Notes: generated by a model from the sequence alone, not told the origin. Numbered from the stretch's first letter, positions 11,224 to 23,158 are shown. The stretch is 64,000 nucleotides of DNA from Dugong dugon (GCA_030035585.1 CM057464.1:79654919-79718918), one strand, 5' to 3'. Numbers and translations are program-made.

Positions 11224-11404
11224 ACTTCCCTGTATTCCAACTGTGCTTCCACGTGAGCTGAGTAGGGTCCAGGAAGAAGAGAAGGTCATGAAGTAGAAAA
11301 GCAGAGAGATTCACTCTTGAGGTTGGATGCGGCACCTGTATCCACCTCACCAGAGTTGAGATTGAAATATAGGCCTAAGAAATGTTATGTGGAAGACCAA
11401 AAGC

Positions 11405-11545
11405 ATCTGATAAGGTAAATATTATAATTTCCATTTTCTAAAGAGGAAATTGAAATTCTTTGAGACTGGTTGCCTGTGAATGGCACAGACGTGATGGAGA
11501 CAAAATTTAAATGAACACCTGTTTGATGCCAAAGATCATTAATTT
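11405..11545 (-). mobile_element. MIR SINE fragment
   Basis: A decayed ttatccccattttacagatgaggaaactga-like core is followed by degraded equivalents of the tRNA-related part. It reads in the minus orientation. The family is ancient and the match is weak but continuous. Confidence 0.6.
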
Positions 11546-12159
11546 TCCATCACATCACATGCCTCCTTGGGGAGGGAGGATATCCAAGCCAGTGAGTCAT
11601 ATACTCTAGACGTTGTTCAGTAAAATGAAATTGCTGACTAGGGCTAATAGGAGATGTAGCTAACACGATGGTTAAGTGCCATGCTATTCTTTTTCTAGTG
11701 CCTCCTCAGGGAGGTGAATTGTGTATGGTTCTTAGCTTATAGAAAAGCAGATTGAGTTTCGTGAGCAAATCATTAACTCATGCAGACCCCCTGGGCACTC
11801 TGAATTAGATGATATAATACAATCTAATAAAATTATGTTGTAAACGCAGTCAAAGAGAGTGTAGTTACCCACAGCATATCAAATAACTCAAAGGTAGAAG
11901 AATAGTAAGACTAATACTGATGACTTAAAATAAAGTTTTATATATATGGCTCCAGGCATAGGCAAAGGGGGAATTCAATGAACTTAAGCCAACTATTTTC
12001 TCCATGCCAGGCAGTGTAGTAGTGGCTTTATATATGTTTTACCATTTAAACATTCCAACAAGGCTATCAGAAGGTTAGGTAAATCTGAGGGAAGTCCATT
12101 GCCCAGGGGAATCCAGCAGGCTAGCAGCTATAGTAGACAATGTTAAGGTTTATCAAGAC
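11546..12159. other. No gene or repeat recognised
   Basis: Mixed AT-rich unique-looking sequence with no convincing reading frame or named repeat. Confidence 0.5.
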
Positions 12160-12505
12160 TGTATCTGTCTCCATTTCTAAGAGCAAGGAGCACTACACTT
12201 TTCCAGTCATGTGATTCATCCTGGCCAATGGAATGTGAGTTTAAATGATAAGTGCCATTTCTGAGCAACTGTGTTTAGATGCTGATTCTCAACTCTCAGT
12301 GCTCAACTCTTTTCCCACACCATCTTTATTGTGGAAACATGTGTCTGTGCTGAGCAGCCACAGAGCAAATTTTCCTGAAGTAGAGCTGCCTTGGAATCAT
12401 GCTGGACTTCGCATGTGTGAGAAATAAACTTTTGTTGTGTTAAGCCATGAGATTTTGGGGGTTGCTTGTTGTCACAGCATGCAATAGCTGAAACTGACTG
12501 AGTGG
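12160..12505 (+). repeat. Ancient interspersed repeat, possibly the 3' part of an LTR
   Basis: The stretch ending agaaataaacttttgttgtg then ttaagccatgagattttggg has the AATAAA-plus-ttaagcca signature seen near the 3' ends of several MaLR/ERVL-type LTRs. The 5' boundary is unclear and I cannot name the family. Confidence 0.4.
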
Positions 12506-14109
12506 CAGGATAAAATGTCATCCCAAGCCAATGTGATTCTGAGGTCCATATATGCCTTTTAAATGCCAAATGTTGTCTCTTGCTTCTAGGTTATTTTATT
12601 TTTAAAATGTTTATGCTTTCTTACAAAGGTAATTCATGAACTTTATGAACATTTTACAAAATATAAAATATACTCAGAAAGAAATGAAAATCACATCTTG
12701 GTCTTAACACAACTAAATTTTGGTGCATTTCATTCTAGTTTTTTTTCTATGTATGCATACTTATATATTTTCACGTTGTTGAAATATTACTGTGAATAAA
12801 ATTTTGTATTCTGCTTTTCATATTAAACATCATTGCTAGGTTTTACTCAGTGTCATTAAGGCTTCCTTGTAAATTTACATTCTAATGTAACAAGGTTGTG
12901 AAAATAATCCTTGGGCTTTGTCTCACCAGCTGGCTCTCTTTCTCGTGTTATATAATGCACATTCCGTATTTTTGCTTATTGCAAAAGGAGGTAAGTATTC
13001 TCCTTGATCCAGGAGCCCAGCCCCATATGGTGAGAAAAATTGTGCCTAAATTCTGTTTTGCACACCACATTTAGTTGCCTACAATGTAACAATCATACAT
13101 TCATGCAAAATAACAGTCTTGAGTGTTTGATGGAGGTGATCGATTATTCACCTGACTGGCAGTCCTATGAAAATACAATATCATATTCCTCACCTTAAAA
13201 TGTATCTTAAATATTTATCTCTGTTCTATACTTTTATTTTTCTTGCATAGCTAGAATATCTGAAAGTATTATAGCATAAAACTCATGTTACAATGATCAG
13301 TTATGGAGGAGAAATGATTAGAAGTCAAAATATCTAGAAATTTGAACTTTTCAGCCACAAAACTGAGAAACATTACATAAAAAGAATGTTATGATCAGTT
13401 TTAGATAGGAAAAAGATTACATGTATATTCCTTTGATGAAAAACCTAACCTGGGAGAAAATGAATATTTTTATTTGTGAAGACATTTGAAAAGACTGTGT
13501 TGCCCTAGCCTAGATGTTTGTACTCACAAAGGGCAAAAAACCGATTTAATGATTATTGAGAAAATTTCATAAGGCATACCTCAGAGACTTATCAATCTGG
13601 TACAGCCTATTCTTTTGATTTGTTTCTTCTCATTTATCTGTCACTGACATAAATGTTGTTTTTTAGCCTTTTTTTTTTCCCTTGTGGCACTGCTCATCTA
13701 CTTTTGCAGAAAACACAAGTGGTGAAATCATCTGAAGCTTAGCCAAGTGTAATGGTTCAGCAGCATCCACCATCAAAAAATAACTTTTATGCGACACTTT
13801 AAGAAAATGTGGATGGATTTGTGGGGTTTTGAAAGGTGCCATAGCGGAAATTCTGCAGGCAGAAATTCTTTATATACATAACAACACATCAATAGGCAGC
13901 TACACTGCAAGACCTCCCACATATCCAGCTAAGCAGAGAAACACTGAAAAGAGGCTCACGCCAAGTGTCTAATCCTGTCATATTTTGCATGTAGGGTCCA
14001 TGAGGGTCAAGTGTTAAAGGGACGTTAGATATTCCCTGTAGGTGGGCACTAAGATTTTGCTGAGATATGAGGTGCCTGCAGAATTTCAGCACAGTTCTGG
14101 GATAATAAT
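12506..14109. other. No gene recognised; possible very old repeat near 12,590-12,860
   Basis: 12,590-12,860 contains phrases reminiscent of an ancient retroposon 3' region (gtgcatttcattctagtttt, ctgcttttcatattaaac). The rest is AT-rich, with short homopolymers and no supportable gene. Confidence 0.4.
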
Positions 14110-14371
14110 AATCACAACAAAACAACAGCAGCAGCTGCCACTTATTTAGTGATTACCATGACAGGAACTTACACTAGGCATTTTAGAAGTTATTAAGTCT
14201 AACAACAAGTGTATGAAATAGGCATGTTCAGTATATAAATGAGGAAAATAAAATAGAAAGGTTGAGTAATACGTACAATGTCACACAATTAAAATGTGAA
14301 GGACACAGTTTCAAAGATAGATCTTTCTCGTTCCAAAGTTTGTGCTCTTAGCCATTTTGTTATACGGTGTC
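14110..14371 (-). mobile_element. MIR SINE, minus orientation
   Basis: This reads as the reverse complement of MIR: ttatttagtgattaccatga, then tgaggaaaataaaatagaaa, then gtcacacaattaaaatgtga and gtgctcttagccattttgtt. All four correspond to successive MIR blocks. Confidence 0.78.
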
Positions 14372-14391
14372 TACATCTGAGTTAACCTCAC

Positions 14392-14582
14392 AGACCGCCT
14401 TGCCACTTACTAGTTGTGTGACATTGAGCAAGACAGTTAACATTCCTTCAACTTCTCCTCTGAATAATTAATTCCCTGCCTACATCAGGGGGTTATAGTG
14501 AATATCAGAAGGAATTAACAAACGTCAAAGTGCTCTGTCAACTTAAAATGCCATATAAATGTGAACTATTTTATAGTCAACG
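14392..14582 (+). mobile_element. MIR SINE, plus orientation
   Basis: gccacttactagttgtgtga is the classic MIR core. It is followed by degraded cctcagtttcctcatctgta-like and ggggttatagtgaatatcag-like blocks in order. The copy faces the minus MIR just upstream, head to head. Confidence 0.78.
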
Positions 14583-14642
14583 TTATTACTAACTTTTAAT
14601 AATTGGAACTATCCCAAGGTTCCTCTCTTATAAAGAATGAGT

Positions 14643-14822
14643 CTAGGGCTTGTGACTCACGGTATGGTTCACAGAGCTACAGTTTCAGCATCTCCTGGGA
14701 GTTTATTAGAAATAGTAGACTCTCAGGCATCACCCCAGACCCACTGAATTAGAATCTGCATTTTTACACCATCTCCAGATGATTCTTAGCCACAGTAAGT
14801 TTCGGAAGCTCTTGTCTAGGGC
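14643..14822 (+). mobile_element. MER5A-type hAT (Charlie) MITE
   Basis: Successive blocks agcatctcctgggagtttat, agactctcaggcatcacccc, ctgaattagaatctgcattt and gatgattcttagccacagta match the MER5A order. It is a non-autonomous DNA transposon relic with no coding capacity. Confidence 0.8.
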
Positions 14823-16230
14823 AGCCCTGAAGACAGAGGTTAGTTAAAGGTATTGATCTGTGAAAACATTCCAGAGACTTTAGGTGTCAATGCAGGTGAA
14901 AGATTGGGATCCTTAATGGATTGTCTGAATCAACCTCTTTCAAGGTTCTCCAAATCGCAGAGACTTCCCTATGTATATGGACAAAGATTTCACAAGACCT
15001 GAGTATACTCAACCATCCTAGGCAGCTTCTGAGTAGCCTCAGCTGTACCAAAAATCAGGACTATGGGCTTGTCAGGAAGCGTCCTTACATTAACATCTGC
15101 AGCTTTGGCAAGCTGAGAGATTGAAAGGCAAGCTATACCCTTTATTAACGTGATGTCTACGTAACAATTCTTTCTTTTGTTATTTTTGCTTGCTCATTTG
15201 TGTGCTTAATTTTGTTTATAGCGTTTCTTTTCTTTTAATGAGGGAAGAGAGTAGTCTGCATACTTCAGAAGGACTTGGCAGACGTTGGGTAGTTAATATT
15301 GGTAACATATATTAAGATTTGAAAAGTCTAAAAGGGGCTATAAGAAAGAAGAGAGAGCTGAGAAGACTGACGTTCTCGGACAGAAGTAAGGAACATCATA
15401 GGGAGTATTAAGAATTCTAACAAAAGATTAAAGAGAATAATAATTCTCTTTATAAGGCGGTAAAGAAAGTTAAATGAGAGGAATGTGCTTAGAGTAATGA
15501 AAATGGCCAATTTCAGCAATAGACTTTTGAAGTTTGCCTATGTGAAAAAATCAGGAAATGAGGGGAAATGGCAGTAATAATGAAGCCTTGAAAGTATTTC
15601 CTTAAGGCAATTTTAGCTGAAAACTAGGAGGAAAATCCTAAAGATAATTTGAGAGAAGAGACAGGATTTTAACAAAAGAGATTATACAAAATATGAATGC
15701 AACAAAGCTGAAAGCTAATGAGATGAACTTAAATGTCATCCCTGTTGAAACAGTACTTGTGATGACAACAGATTGCTCAGGAGTGGAAAAAAAAAAGAAA
15801 AAATAGTATGAAACAGAAAATCCTCTAAAATGTCGACTGTTTGACAAGAATGAAGAGGAGGCAACATCTAGGATGGTGAAAGGATTTCACCAAATTGCAC
15901 AAGTGCTATTATAATTAATTGGATCAGAACCCGAGTTTTCTAATATATCCAAGCATTCTTTTCAAACAATGTAGTAAAATATATTTAGTAAGAAAACATT
16001 TATCAAGTAGACAAAATCATGAGGAAATTATGATCGTAACATAGAAAACAAAACTATCTCTAAGTTGTTTTCACTGAAGTGGTCTGAGATTTATGAAGTC
16101 TTGGAAGTTCAATACAAAAACTGCACGGTTGATACCATGAAGAGATTCACCAGGCACATTGTGAGGGTTTCACAGTTTGGGTAGAAATTTAATCAGATTC
16201 ACGGGAAAAAGATTTTGAAAAAGTCCAAGG
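14823..16230. other. No gene or repeat recognised
   Basis: Unique-looking sequence. Short reading frames here have no recognisable motif, and coding status is not supported. Confidence 0.5.
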
Positions 16231-16256
16231 TTTTTTTTTTTTTTTTTTTTTTTTTT
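16231..16256. repeat. Poly-T run of about 26
   Basis: A pure T run such as the tail of a minus-strand retroposed copy. No element body is recognisable on the downstream side. Confidence 0.7.
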
Positions 16257-16507
16257 ACGATGGTATGAAGGAAAGGCTTAAAGTCCTTGTAAACTGTCAT
16301 GTTACATATAGTTGAAGTAAACGCTAGGATACATAGTCACTGAAAGTGTATTATGTGACAACGAAACAAAGTCTTACTTGGAGAAGAGCCATGAAATTAT
16401 TCATTCTAGTTGTATTTGTTACAACACGCAAGCAAGCAAACAACAACAAAAATAATATAAGGAAATGAAACAAGTGTATACAATATTTTAATGCATTTAT
16501 TTATTTT

Positions 16508-17358
16508 GAACATTTTATTTTGCTTTAGGTGAAAGTTTACATAGCAAACTAGTTTCCCATTCAATAATTCATACAGAAACTGTTCCCTGACGTTGGTTGC
16601 AATCCCCACCAATGCGTTAGCACTCTCCCCATTTCTACTTTGGGTTCCCCATTTCCATTCCTGCAGTTTCCCTGCTCCTCCCTGCCTCTTCATCTTTGCT
16701 TTTCAGCAAATGTTGCCCTTTTGGTCTCCTATGTATAGCTGATTGTTCTAAGGAGCACAAGCCTCATGGGTGTTAATGTTTATTTTATATGTCAGTCTAT
16801 TACTTGGCTGAAAAGTGACCTCCAGGAGTGGTTTCAATTCCAAGGAAGCAGGGTGTCTTAGGGCAATACTTTTGTGGGTTCCCCTAATCTCTATCAGACC
16901 AGAAAGTCTGATCTTTTTTGTGAATTTGAATTTTGTTCTGCATTTTCTCCCATTCTAACTGGGGCCTTCTATTGTGATCCTGGTCAGAGAAGTCAGTAGT
17001 GGTAGTCAGGCATCATCTAGTTTTTCTGGTCTCAGGCTAGAGGAGGCTGTGGTTCTTGTGGGCCATTAGTCCTTTGGACTAATTTTTTCCTTGAGTCTTT
17101 GGTTTTCTTCACTCTCCCTTGCTCCAGACAGAAAGAGACCAATAGCTGTATCTTAGACGGTCATTCACAAGCTTTTAAAACCTCAGATGCTGCTCACCCA
17201 GCTAGGGTGTAGAACATTATCTTTATGAACTATGTTCTGCCAATTGACCTAGATGTCCCCTGAGTCTACAGTCCTCAGCCTTCAAACCCTGTAACTCAGT
17301 CCCGTGAGGTGTTTGGTTGTGTCTAAGAAGTTTCCATAACTGTGTCCCCTTATGCAGT
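16508..17358 (-). mobile_element. LINE-1 3' UTR fragment, 5'-truncated
   Basis: The minus-strand equivalent of the L1-A 3' UTR. Examples are ccattagtcctttggactaa, gtgatcctggtcagagaagt and cacaagcttttaaaacctca, in the order expected from 3' end to body. No ORF2 sequence remains. More diverged than the copy at 43.8 kb. Confidence 0.9.
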
Positions 17359-17489
17359 ATTTTTAGAAGGAAAATATTTTTAGAGAATCAATTGACTAAG
17401 GTGAAGTTCTTAAAAATAATTACACAATCCCAAAGGCCATTTATAGACTTGATTACATGTAAATTGAAAAATTCTATATGATAAAATAT

Positions 17490-17660
17490 ACTATAAATAA
17501 GAACTATACATATATGTGTATGAGTGTGTATATATGAAGGTTATACACACATATGCACAAATAATATATATTCATTACATATATACATATTTTATATGTA
17601 TGCATTCATATACACATGAAATACCTACATTTATATAACACATGTGTATGCATATATATA
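17490..17660. repeat. Imperfect (TATA/TACA)n AT-rich low-complexity tract
   Basis: Alternating purine-pyrimidine TA/TG/CA repeats with interruptions over about 170 bp. Not coding. Confidence 0.85.
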
Positions 17661-17726
17661 TTTGTTCTTTAAGGCCCCCCTTACTTGTGGTAGCTCTTGT
17701 TACAGCAGTACTAGGTAACTAAGGCA
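17661..17726 (+). mobile_element. 3' stub of an LTR related to the one at 46.6 kb
   Basis: gttacagcagtactaggtaa then ctaaggca matches the 3' end of the LTR at 46,555-47,054 (gttataactgcactagataa then ctaagaca). The 5' part is missing; the stub abuts the AT-rich tract. Confidence 0.75.
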
Positions 17727-17739
17727 AGGTATAAGCATT

Positions 17740-18460
17740 AAACATATCAAAAGTCCTTAATCTCCTTAGATGTCAAGAAAATTAAAATGAAAATTTCAAA
17801 GAGGTAACTTTTTCCATCTATCAGATTGGCATAACCTTAAACAGGCTTGATTACATTCATTGTGGACAGTCATATGAGGAAATGGTCATTTTCAAACAAC
17901 GTTGGTGAGAGTGTAAAGTGGTAGAATATATTTGGAGGTTTCTTTGGTAGAATCTATCCACGTTTAAAATGGTCGTATCCAAAATACAAGTAATTCCACT
18001 TCAAGCACTCTCTTACATGATCTGTTTAAATATTTTTGTTTAATGATGTTCATGGTTTGCAATAAGAAAAAAAATAGAGAAAATCCAAATTTTTATCATT
18101 AAGGGATTGAAGGGTATGGTTCAATGATATAAAGAAACACTCATACATTTACAAAGAATATTTATGTGGAAAAAATATCCATGATATATAGTGAAAATAA
18201 GCAAGTAACCACGCTATATAGTGAAAATAAGCAAGTTACATAGGTTATTTATCTATCCATCCATCCATCCATCCATCATCACTTTGAATAACTTTATTTG
18301 CTTATATATTTTCTTATATATTAAAAAGCCTTGAAAATACAAAAGCAAAGCTATTAAAGTGGTGATATATGCATATGGCTCTGGAAGTGGGATGGGGAAC
18401 TGTCAGTTTTAACATTATACATATCTGTATTATTTGAATTTCTTGTAGCAAGCAAGTAGA
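17740..18460 (+). mobile_element. Ancient LINE-1 (L1M) ORF2 end and 3' region
   Basis: Degraded equivalents of the L1 ORF2 C-terminus appear in order: tcagattggcataacctta, ggtgagagtgtaaagtggta, attccacttcaagcactctc and aatgatgttcatggtttgca. A short 3' region (tctgtattatttgaatttct) follows. Strongly decayed; no open frame. A (CCAT)n microsatellite interrupts it near 18,250. Confidence 0.75.
18252..18279. repeat. (ATCC)n microsatellite
   Basis: Six to seven tandem tetranucleotide units in atctatccatccatccatcc. Likely polymorphic. Confidence 0.9.
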
Positions 18461-19619
18461 AGGTTCAGAATTTAAAGACACAAAATAAAACTTATCATTT
18501 TTTGTAAAGAAACAACTGTTTTCTGACATTTCTCTGCCTCTGCTTCTTTCTTTGACCACTGCCTTTCCTAAAGCTGGACAATTAATTCTTCTCTCCAATA
18601 ATATTATATGTGAAATTCACAAGTTCCATGTGTTCAGCATTGCTATACAATAAGCTTTATTTCAATTCTAAAATTATTTTTACCTTGATTACAACCAATT
18701 CAAGGACTCAAGTTTTTGAGTAAGAAGTGGAAGGCCAGTTAGCTCATTCAGATACAATCACAACTTTCAAGTGTAGGAAATAAGAGGACTGAGAAGAGGC
18801 CAGGAATTTGTGGCAGGACAGACTATAAAAATGATGGTTTCCAGATACAATGTTTAGATTCTAAGGAAAAAAAGGTGATGGCAACTTCAGAAGTCCATTG
18901 TCTTACCCACTGTAGGTAGTTTCTCCTGGTAGATAACAATGAGAGACACATGAGGTCATATAGAAGCAATGTTAGAGACTATTTTTAAAATGTGGTTGCT
19001 TCTGTCTTGTTCTCAGTTTTGTGATTAGATTTTGTGCTCTTAGGCATCAACTATACCATGCTGCTCCTATAATTTTCTATCTTGATCCCTCAATTTTTAG
19101 TACCCTAGGGGACTTCACACTCCATTACAAGGGATGGCTCTGGTTTCAAAGCTTTTAACCTAGCTTTTAGCACTGGGGTCCAAGATATTATTTTGTAGCG
19201 TTGCAGTCAAATGACAGTTCCAGTTATAGCCATATTCTGATTGTCATTTCTTGCTAAGATTTTGGAAAAGTCTATGATTTTGCATCTGGAGATTCATCTT
19301 TTTGAGTTACTTGAGAAAGAAAACCAAAGACTTTTTCACAATATCATTCACTGAAAAGTTTTAAAGTATTTTTATAGCATTCATTAAGATTTATAAGGCT
19401 GTATCTTAACTAGAGAGAAAATGTATCTGAAATGGAGAATAAAAATAGCTTAACAGGTAGACAATAAAAATATGTGGAGAAGAAGACAAAAATAATGAAT
19501 TTTAAAATATTTTATATGCAGAACACAAAAAATTACATAAACCAAAATGTGATTACTGAAGCCTTTTTCCACTATCTGAATGTGGTTAGGATGTCATGTG
19601 ATTTATAATAAATATCTAG
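18461..19619. other. No gene or repeat recognised
   Basis: AT-rich unique-looking sequence without motif-bearing frames. Confidence 0.5.
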
Positions 19620-19862
19620 TATATGCTAATAGTAATAATAGTAATTACTATGTGCCAGTCACCACTCTAACAACTTTATATCAATTACCAGTATCATTAT
19701 ATATCCCCAAAAATCCTATTGGATTTGGAGTTATTATTATCTCATTTTAAGATGAGGAAAATGAGCCGTTGAGATGTTAAATTTCTTGTCCTACATTATG
19801 CATTAAAAAGTAATAAATGAAGATTTGAATCTAGGGATGTCAGCCCTTGGGTTCATATACTC
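19620..19862 (-). mobile_element. MIR SINE, minus orientation
   Basis: tactatgtgccagtcaccac, ctcattttaagatgaggaaa and gatttgaatctagggatgtc match consecutive blocks of reverse-complement MIR. Confidence 0.8.
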
Positions 19863-19961
19863 AATCATGTTTTATAGATCAGAAGGAACAATGACTGGGA
19901 CTTTCAGAATTCATCTTTGATACAGGCAAAGAAAGCACACTATGTGTATTTAAGGGTTCCT

Positions 19962-19972
19962 GGGGTGCCCCT
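19962..19972. repeat. Target-site duplication of RTE copy 2, left
   Basis: ggggtgcccct matches ggggagcccct at 20,930-20,940 (10 of 11). Confidence 0.75.
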
Positions 19973-20929
19973 GTTCAAATGACTGCGTCTTGATCCATGT
20001 ACAATGTTCAAACAAAACAAAGGGATACCACATAGTCCCAACTTAGAAAAAGTGAGCAGCAAGGTTGTATTCTTTTACTTTACTTATTCAATCTGTATGC
20101 TGAACAAATAATCCAAGAAGTCAGACTATATGAAAAAGAATGTGACATCAGGTTTGGAGGAAGACTCATTAACACTCTGTGATATGCAGATGACACAACT
20201 TTGCTTGCCGAAAATAAAGACGACTTGAAGAACTTACTGATACGGATTACACCTGGACGTAAAGAAAATGAAAACCCTCACAACTGGACTATTAAGCAAC
20301 ATCATGATGAATGAAGAAGAAATTGAACTTCTCGATGATTTCATTCTACTTGGATCGATAATCTACACCCATGGAAGCAAAAATCAAGAAATCAAACAAT
20401 GTATCGCATTGGCAAATCTGCTTCAAAAGGCCTCTTTAAAGTTTTAAAAAGCAAAGTTGTGACTTTGATGTCTAAGGTGCATCTGACCCAAGTCATGATC
20501 TTTTCAATTGCCTCATATGCATGTGGAAACTGAACAATAAAAAAGGAAGACAGAGAATGGGTATATTCAAACTGTAGTGTTGGTGAAGAGTATTGAATAT
20601 ACTGTGGACTGCCAAAAGAACAAGCTAATCAGTCTTAGAAGAAATACAGCCAGAATGTTTCTGAGAAGTGAGGATGGCGTGGCTTCGGCTCGCTTACTTT
20701 GGACACGTCATTAGGAAAGACCAGTCACTAGAAAAGAACATCACATTTGGTAAAGTAGAGGGCCAATAAAAATGAGGGAAACCCTCAATGAGATGGATTA
20801 CATGATAACCGCAACAATGGACTCATATATGTCAATGATCATGAAGATGGCACAGGACAAGGCAACTTTTCATTTTGTTATATATAAAGTCCCCCAGAGT
20901 CTGAGCTGAGCACCAACTAACAACAACAA
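19973..20929 (+). mobile_element. RTE LINE copy 2, 5'-truncated with a ~30 bp 5' inversion
   Basis: Sense sequence from about 20,003 to the tail encodes the C-terminal half of the RTE RT. The YADD codons are at 20,183-20,194, with a stop just before them where other copies have Arg. The 3' end is gatggc-type sequence plus the acaacaac tail. The first 30 bases (19,973-20,002) are the reverse complement of the sequence immediately upstream in the source element. TSDs flank the copy. Many stops and frameshifts. Confidence 0.88.
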
Positions 20930-20940
20930 GGGGAGCCCCT
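20930..20940. repeat. Target-site duplication of RTE copy 2, right
   Basis: ggggagcccct follows the RTE tail and pairs with 19,962-19,972. Confidence 0.75.
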
Positions 20941-21079
20941 AACCCAACAAGAAGATTGCCTCCACTACTGGCTACATTACTTGAAAAGTCATCACCAGAT
21001 ATTTTTATTGGAATAAAGTATTTTTACCTTTACAAAACATAGAATGTGATATTAACAGGAAATTAACAAAAGAGGAAAT

Positions 21080-21406
21080 CAAAATGGATAATTAATACAT
21101 GAGTAAATTTTAACTTCACAATTTATTAGAGGACAGCAAAATAAAGCAACTATGAAGTACCTTTTCACATCCTTTAGGTTGGAAGAAGTTAAAAAGGCTG
21201 ATAATATCAAGTACTTGCGAGGATGAAGAGCTCTCACCCTTTACAGGTGGGAGTACAAACTACTTTGAAGAGCAGATTGGAATTATCTAGTGTAATTTCA
21301 GATGCACATATACTTTGACCAAGCAATTTTACTTTGGGAATAGACTTTAGAGAAATCTTTGCACACATGCACAAGGAAATATTTACAGTTTTTTTTAGGG
21401 GGTGTA
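21080..21406 (+). mobile_element. Ancient LINE-1 (L1M) ORF2 C-terminal relic, left part
   Basis: ttggaagaagttaaaaaggc, acttgcgaggatgaagagct, gggagtacaaactactttga and tgcacaaggaaatatttaca follow the order of the L1 ORF2 end in ancient mammalian L1s. Interrupted by the RTE derivative at 21,417; possible continuation near 21,845-21,940. Confidence 0.75.
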
Positions 21407-21416
21407 GTATTGCTTG

Positions 21417-21834
21417 TGCTCATCTGTCAGTTAGTTAAACTGTGGTGGCTTGTTTGTTGCTATGATACTGGAAGCTATGCCACCAGTATTTCAATTACTA
21501 GGAGGGTCACACATGATGGACAGGTTTTAGTGGAGCTTCCAGACTAAGACAGACTAGGAAGAAGGACTTGGTGGTCTACTTCTGAAAAAACTGGCCAGTG
21601 AAAACTAGTGACTAGCAGCAGAACATTGTCTGATACAGTGCTGGAAGATGAGCCCCTCAAGTTGGAAGACACTCAAAATATGACTGAGGATGGAGTGACA
21701 CAGTGGCTGTAACAATGGGTTCAAACATAGCAACTATTGTGAGGATGGTGCAGGACCTGGCAGTGTTTCATTCTATTGTACATAGGGTTGCTATGAGTCT
21801 GAAGAGCCTGGATGGCACCTAACAACAACAATAA
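21417..21834 (+). mobile_element. Non-autonomous RTE deletion derivative (~420 bp)
   Basis: The first ~275 bp equals the RTE 5' end as in the long copy at 37,208 (gtggtggctt…, agcttccagactaagacaga, aacattgtctgatacagtgc, actcaaaatatgactgagg). Near 21,690 it jumps to the RTE 3' end (gatggagtgacacagtggct to the aacaacaaca tail). The whole endonuclease-RT body is missing. An imperfect duplication gyattgctyt at 21,407-21,416 and 21,835-21,844 marks the insertion into the L1M relic. Confidence 0.85.
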
Positions 21835-22013
21835 GCATTGCTCTTAATGTAGGAAAAAAAGCAACAATAGGAGAAAATATTAGTAAATTAAAATGAATTA
21901 ACAAGAAATACATAAACCAAAATGGAACAATTGAAAAATTGTTGACCTAAAAAAGGACTTATACAATTTTTGAAAATTTCTAAAATAGTAGTTATTATTG
22001 TTTGGGGGTATTT

Positions 22014-22025
22014 ATCTGCTTAAAT
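22014..22025. repeat. Target-site duplication of AfroSINE 1, left
   Basis: atctgcttaaat is identical to 22,239-22,250. Confidence 0.9.
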
Positions 22026-22238
22026 GGAGTCCCTGAATGGTGCAAACACTTGATGTGCTTTACTGTTAACTGAACGGTTAGAGGTTTGAGTGTACCTAGA
22101 GGTGCCTGGGAAGAAAAGCCTGGTGATCTACTTCTGAAAAATCAACCATTGAAAACCTATGGAGCACAGCTCTACTTTGACACTCTGACACACATGGGTT
22201 TGCCGTGAGTAGGAATTGACTTGATGGCAACTGGTTTA
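22026..22238 (+). mobile_element. AfroSINE, long type
   Basis: A degraded tRNA-like head (ggagtccctgaatggtgcaa, then gttagaggtttgagtgtacc as B-box relic) leads into a middle block ggtgatctacttctgaaaaa like the RTE 5' region. It ends in the RTE-like gtgagtaggaattgacttga then tggcaactgg. Flanked by a perfect 12 bp TSD. Transcribed by RNA polymerase III in active relatives. Confidence 0.92.
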
Positions 22239-22250
22239 ATCTGCTTAAAT

Positions 22251-23145
22251 ATTATAACAACTTATAAAGTAGTGATAAACACCAAATTTATGATAATGAT
22301 TATATCCAAGAAAAGGAGGGGGCGATTAGAAAGGGGCCTTACAGAGAGTTTCAACTTTTAAAATGTTTTATTTATTAACATAGATTTTAAAGTAAATATG
22401 GCAAAATATTGAGGTTTGTTAAAGCCGGAGAGTGGATACTTGATACTCATTATCCTCTATGCTATGTGAATAAAATATTTCACAATAAAAGTAACCTGTG
22501 CTCATTATAAAAAAAATGGAAAATGAAAGAAAAAAAAGAAAACAAGACACTTCACTCATTATACCAATATTTAAAGATGATTACTTTTAAAATTCAGTAA
22601 GTTTTCTTACAGTCACAATATTAATTTATAGCTATTGGGTGTACCATAGATAAAATTTTGTGCCCCCTACAGAGGCATGTCATAATGTTTTTTTCTAGCC
22701 CATGTTAAAATGCTAGCATTCTGGCCATGAAAACATTTAAAAATATTATTGGACATTATACCTCAGGACAGCTTAGTTTGAGTGAATGTTTACCAGTCAC
22801 AGCAACCTAATTTGAGGTCCTGCAGGATTATAAAGCTAGTGCGCATATTTCTGTATGGGAAATGGATAAAAGTTCAGTGTGTTTCCCAGAGGACTGATTC
22901 AAGCAATGGGCAGGTCAGTAGGGCATTTGGGCAGTCTGCGAGGAGAATGGGTATGTACATGCATTATGGAGAGGGTGGCTGTCTGTCAAGGGTAAGCTTA
23001 ACCTACTTTAGAATTTTGCCTAGGGCTAGCCCTGGAGAGGCTAATGAATAAATACACAGGATTTAATGGTATGCTGTATCTAACATACAAATCGAAGCAA
23101 TAGCTTGTTATTAGAAATACTGACCAAGATACAATCTATCATCAC
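22251..23145. other. No gene or repeat recognised
   Basis: AT-rich. An 89-codon frame at 22,782-23,051 has no recognisable domain and no coding support beyond length. Confidence 0.5.
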
Positions 23146-23158
23146 TACCTAAAAGGAT

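Noticed and set aside
17490..17660. TA/CA-rich tract as an origin or promoter
   Set aside because: Low-complexity repeat with no associated gene; nothing specific supports a function.
22782..23051. 89-codon frame as a gene
   Set aside because: No motif, no regulatory context, and length is within chance expectation.
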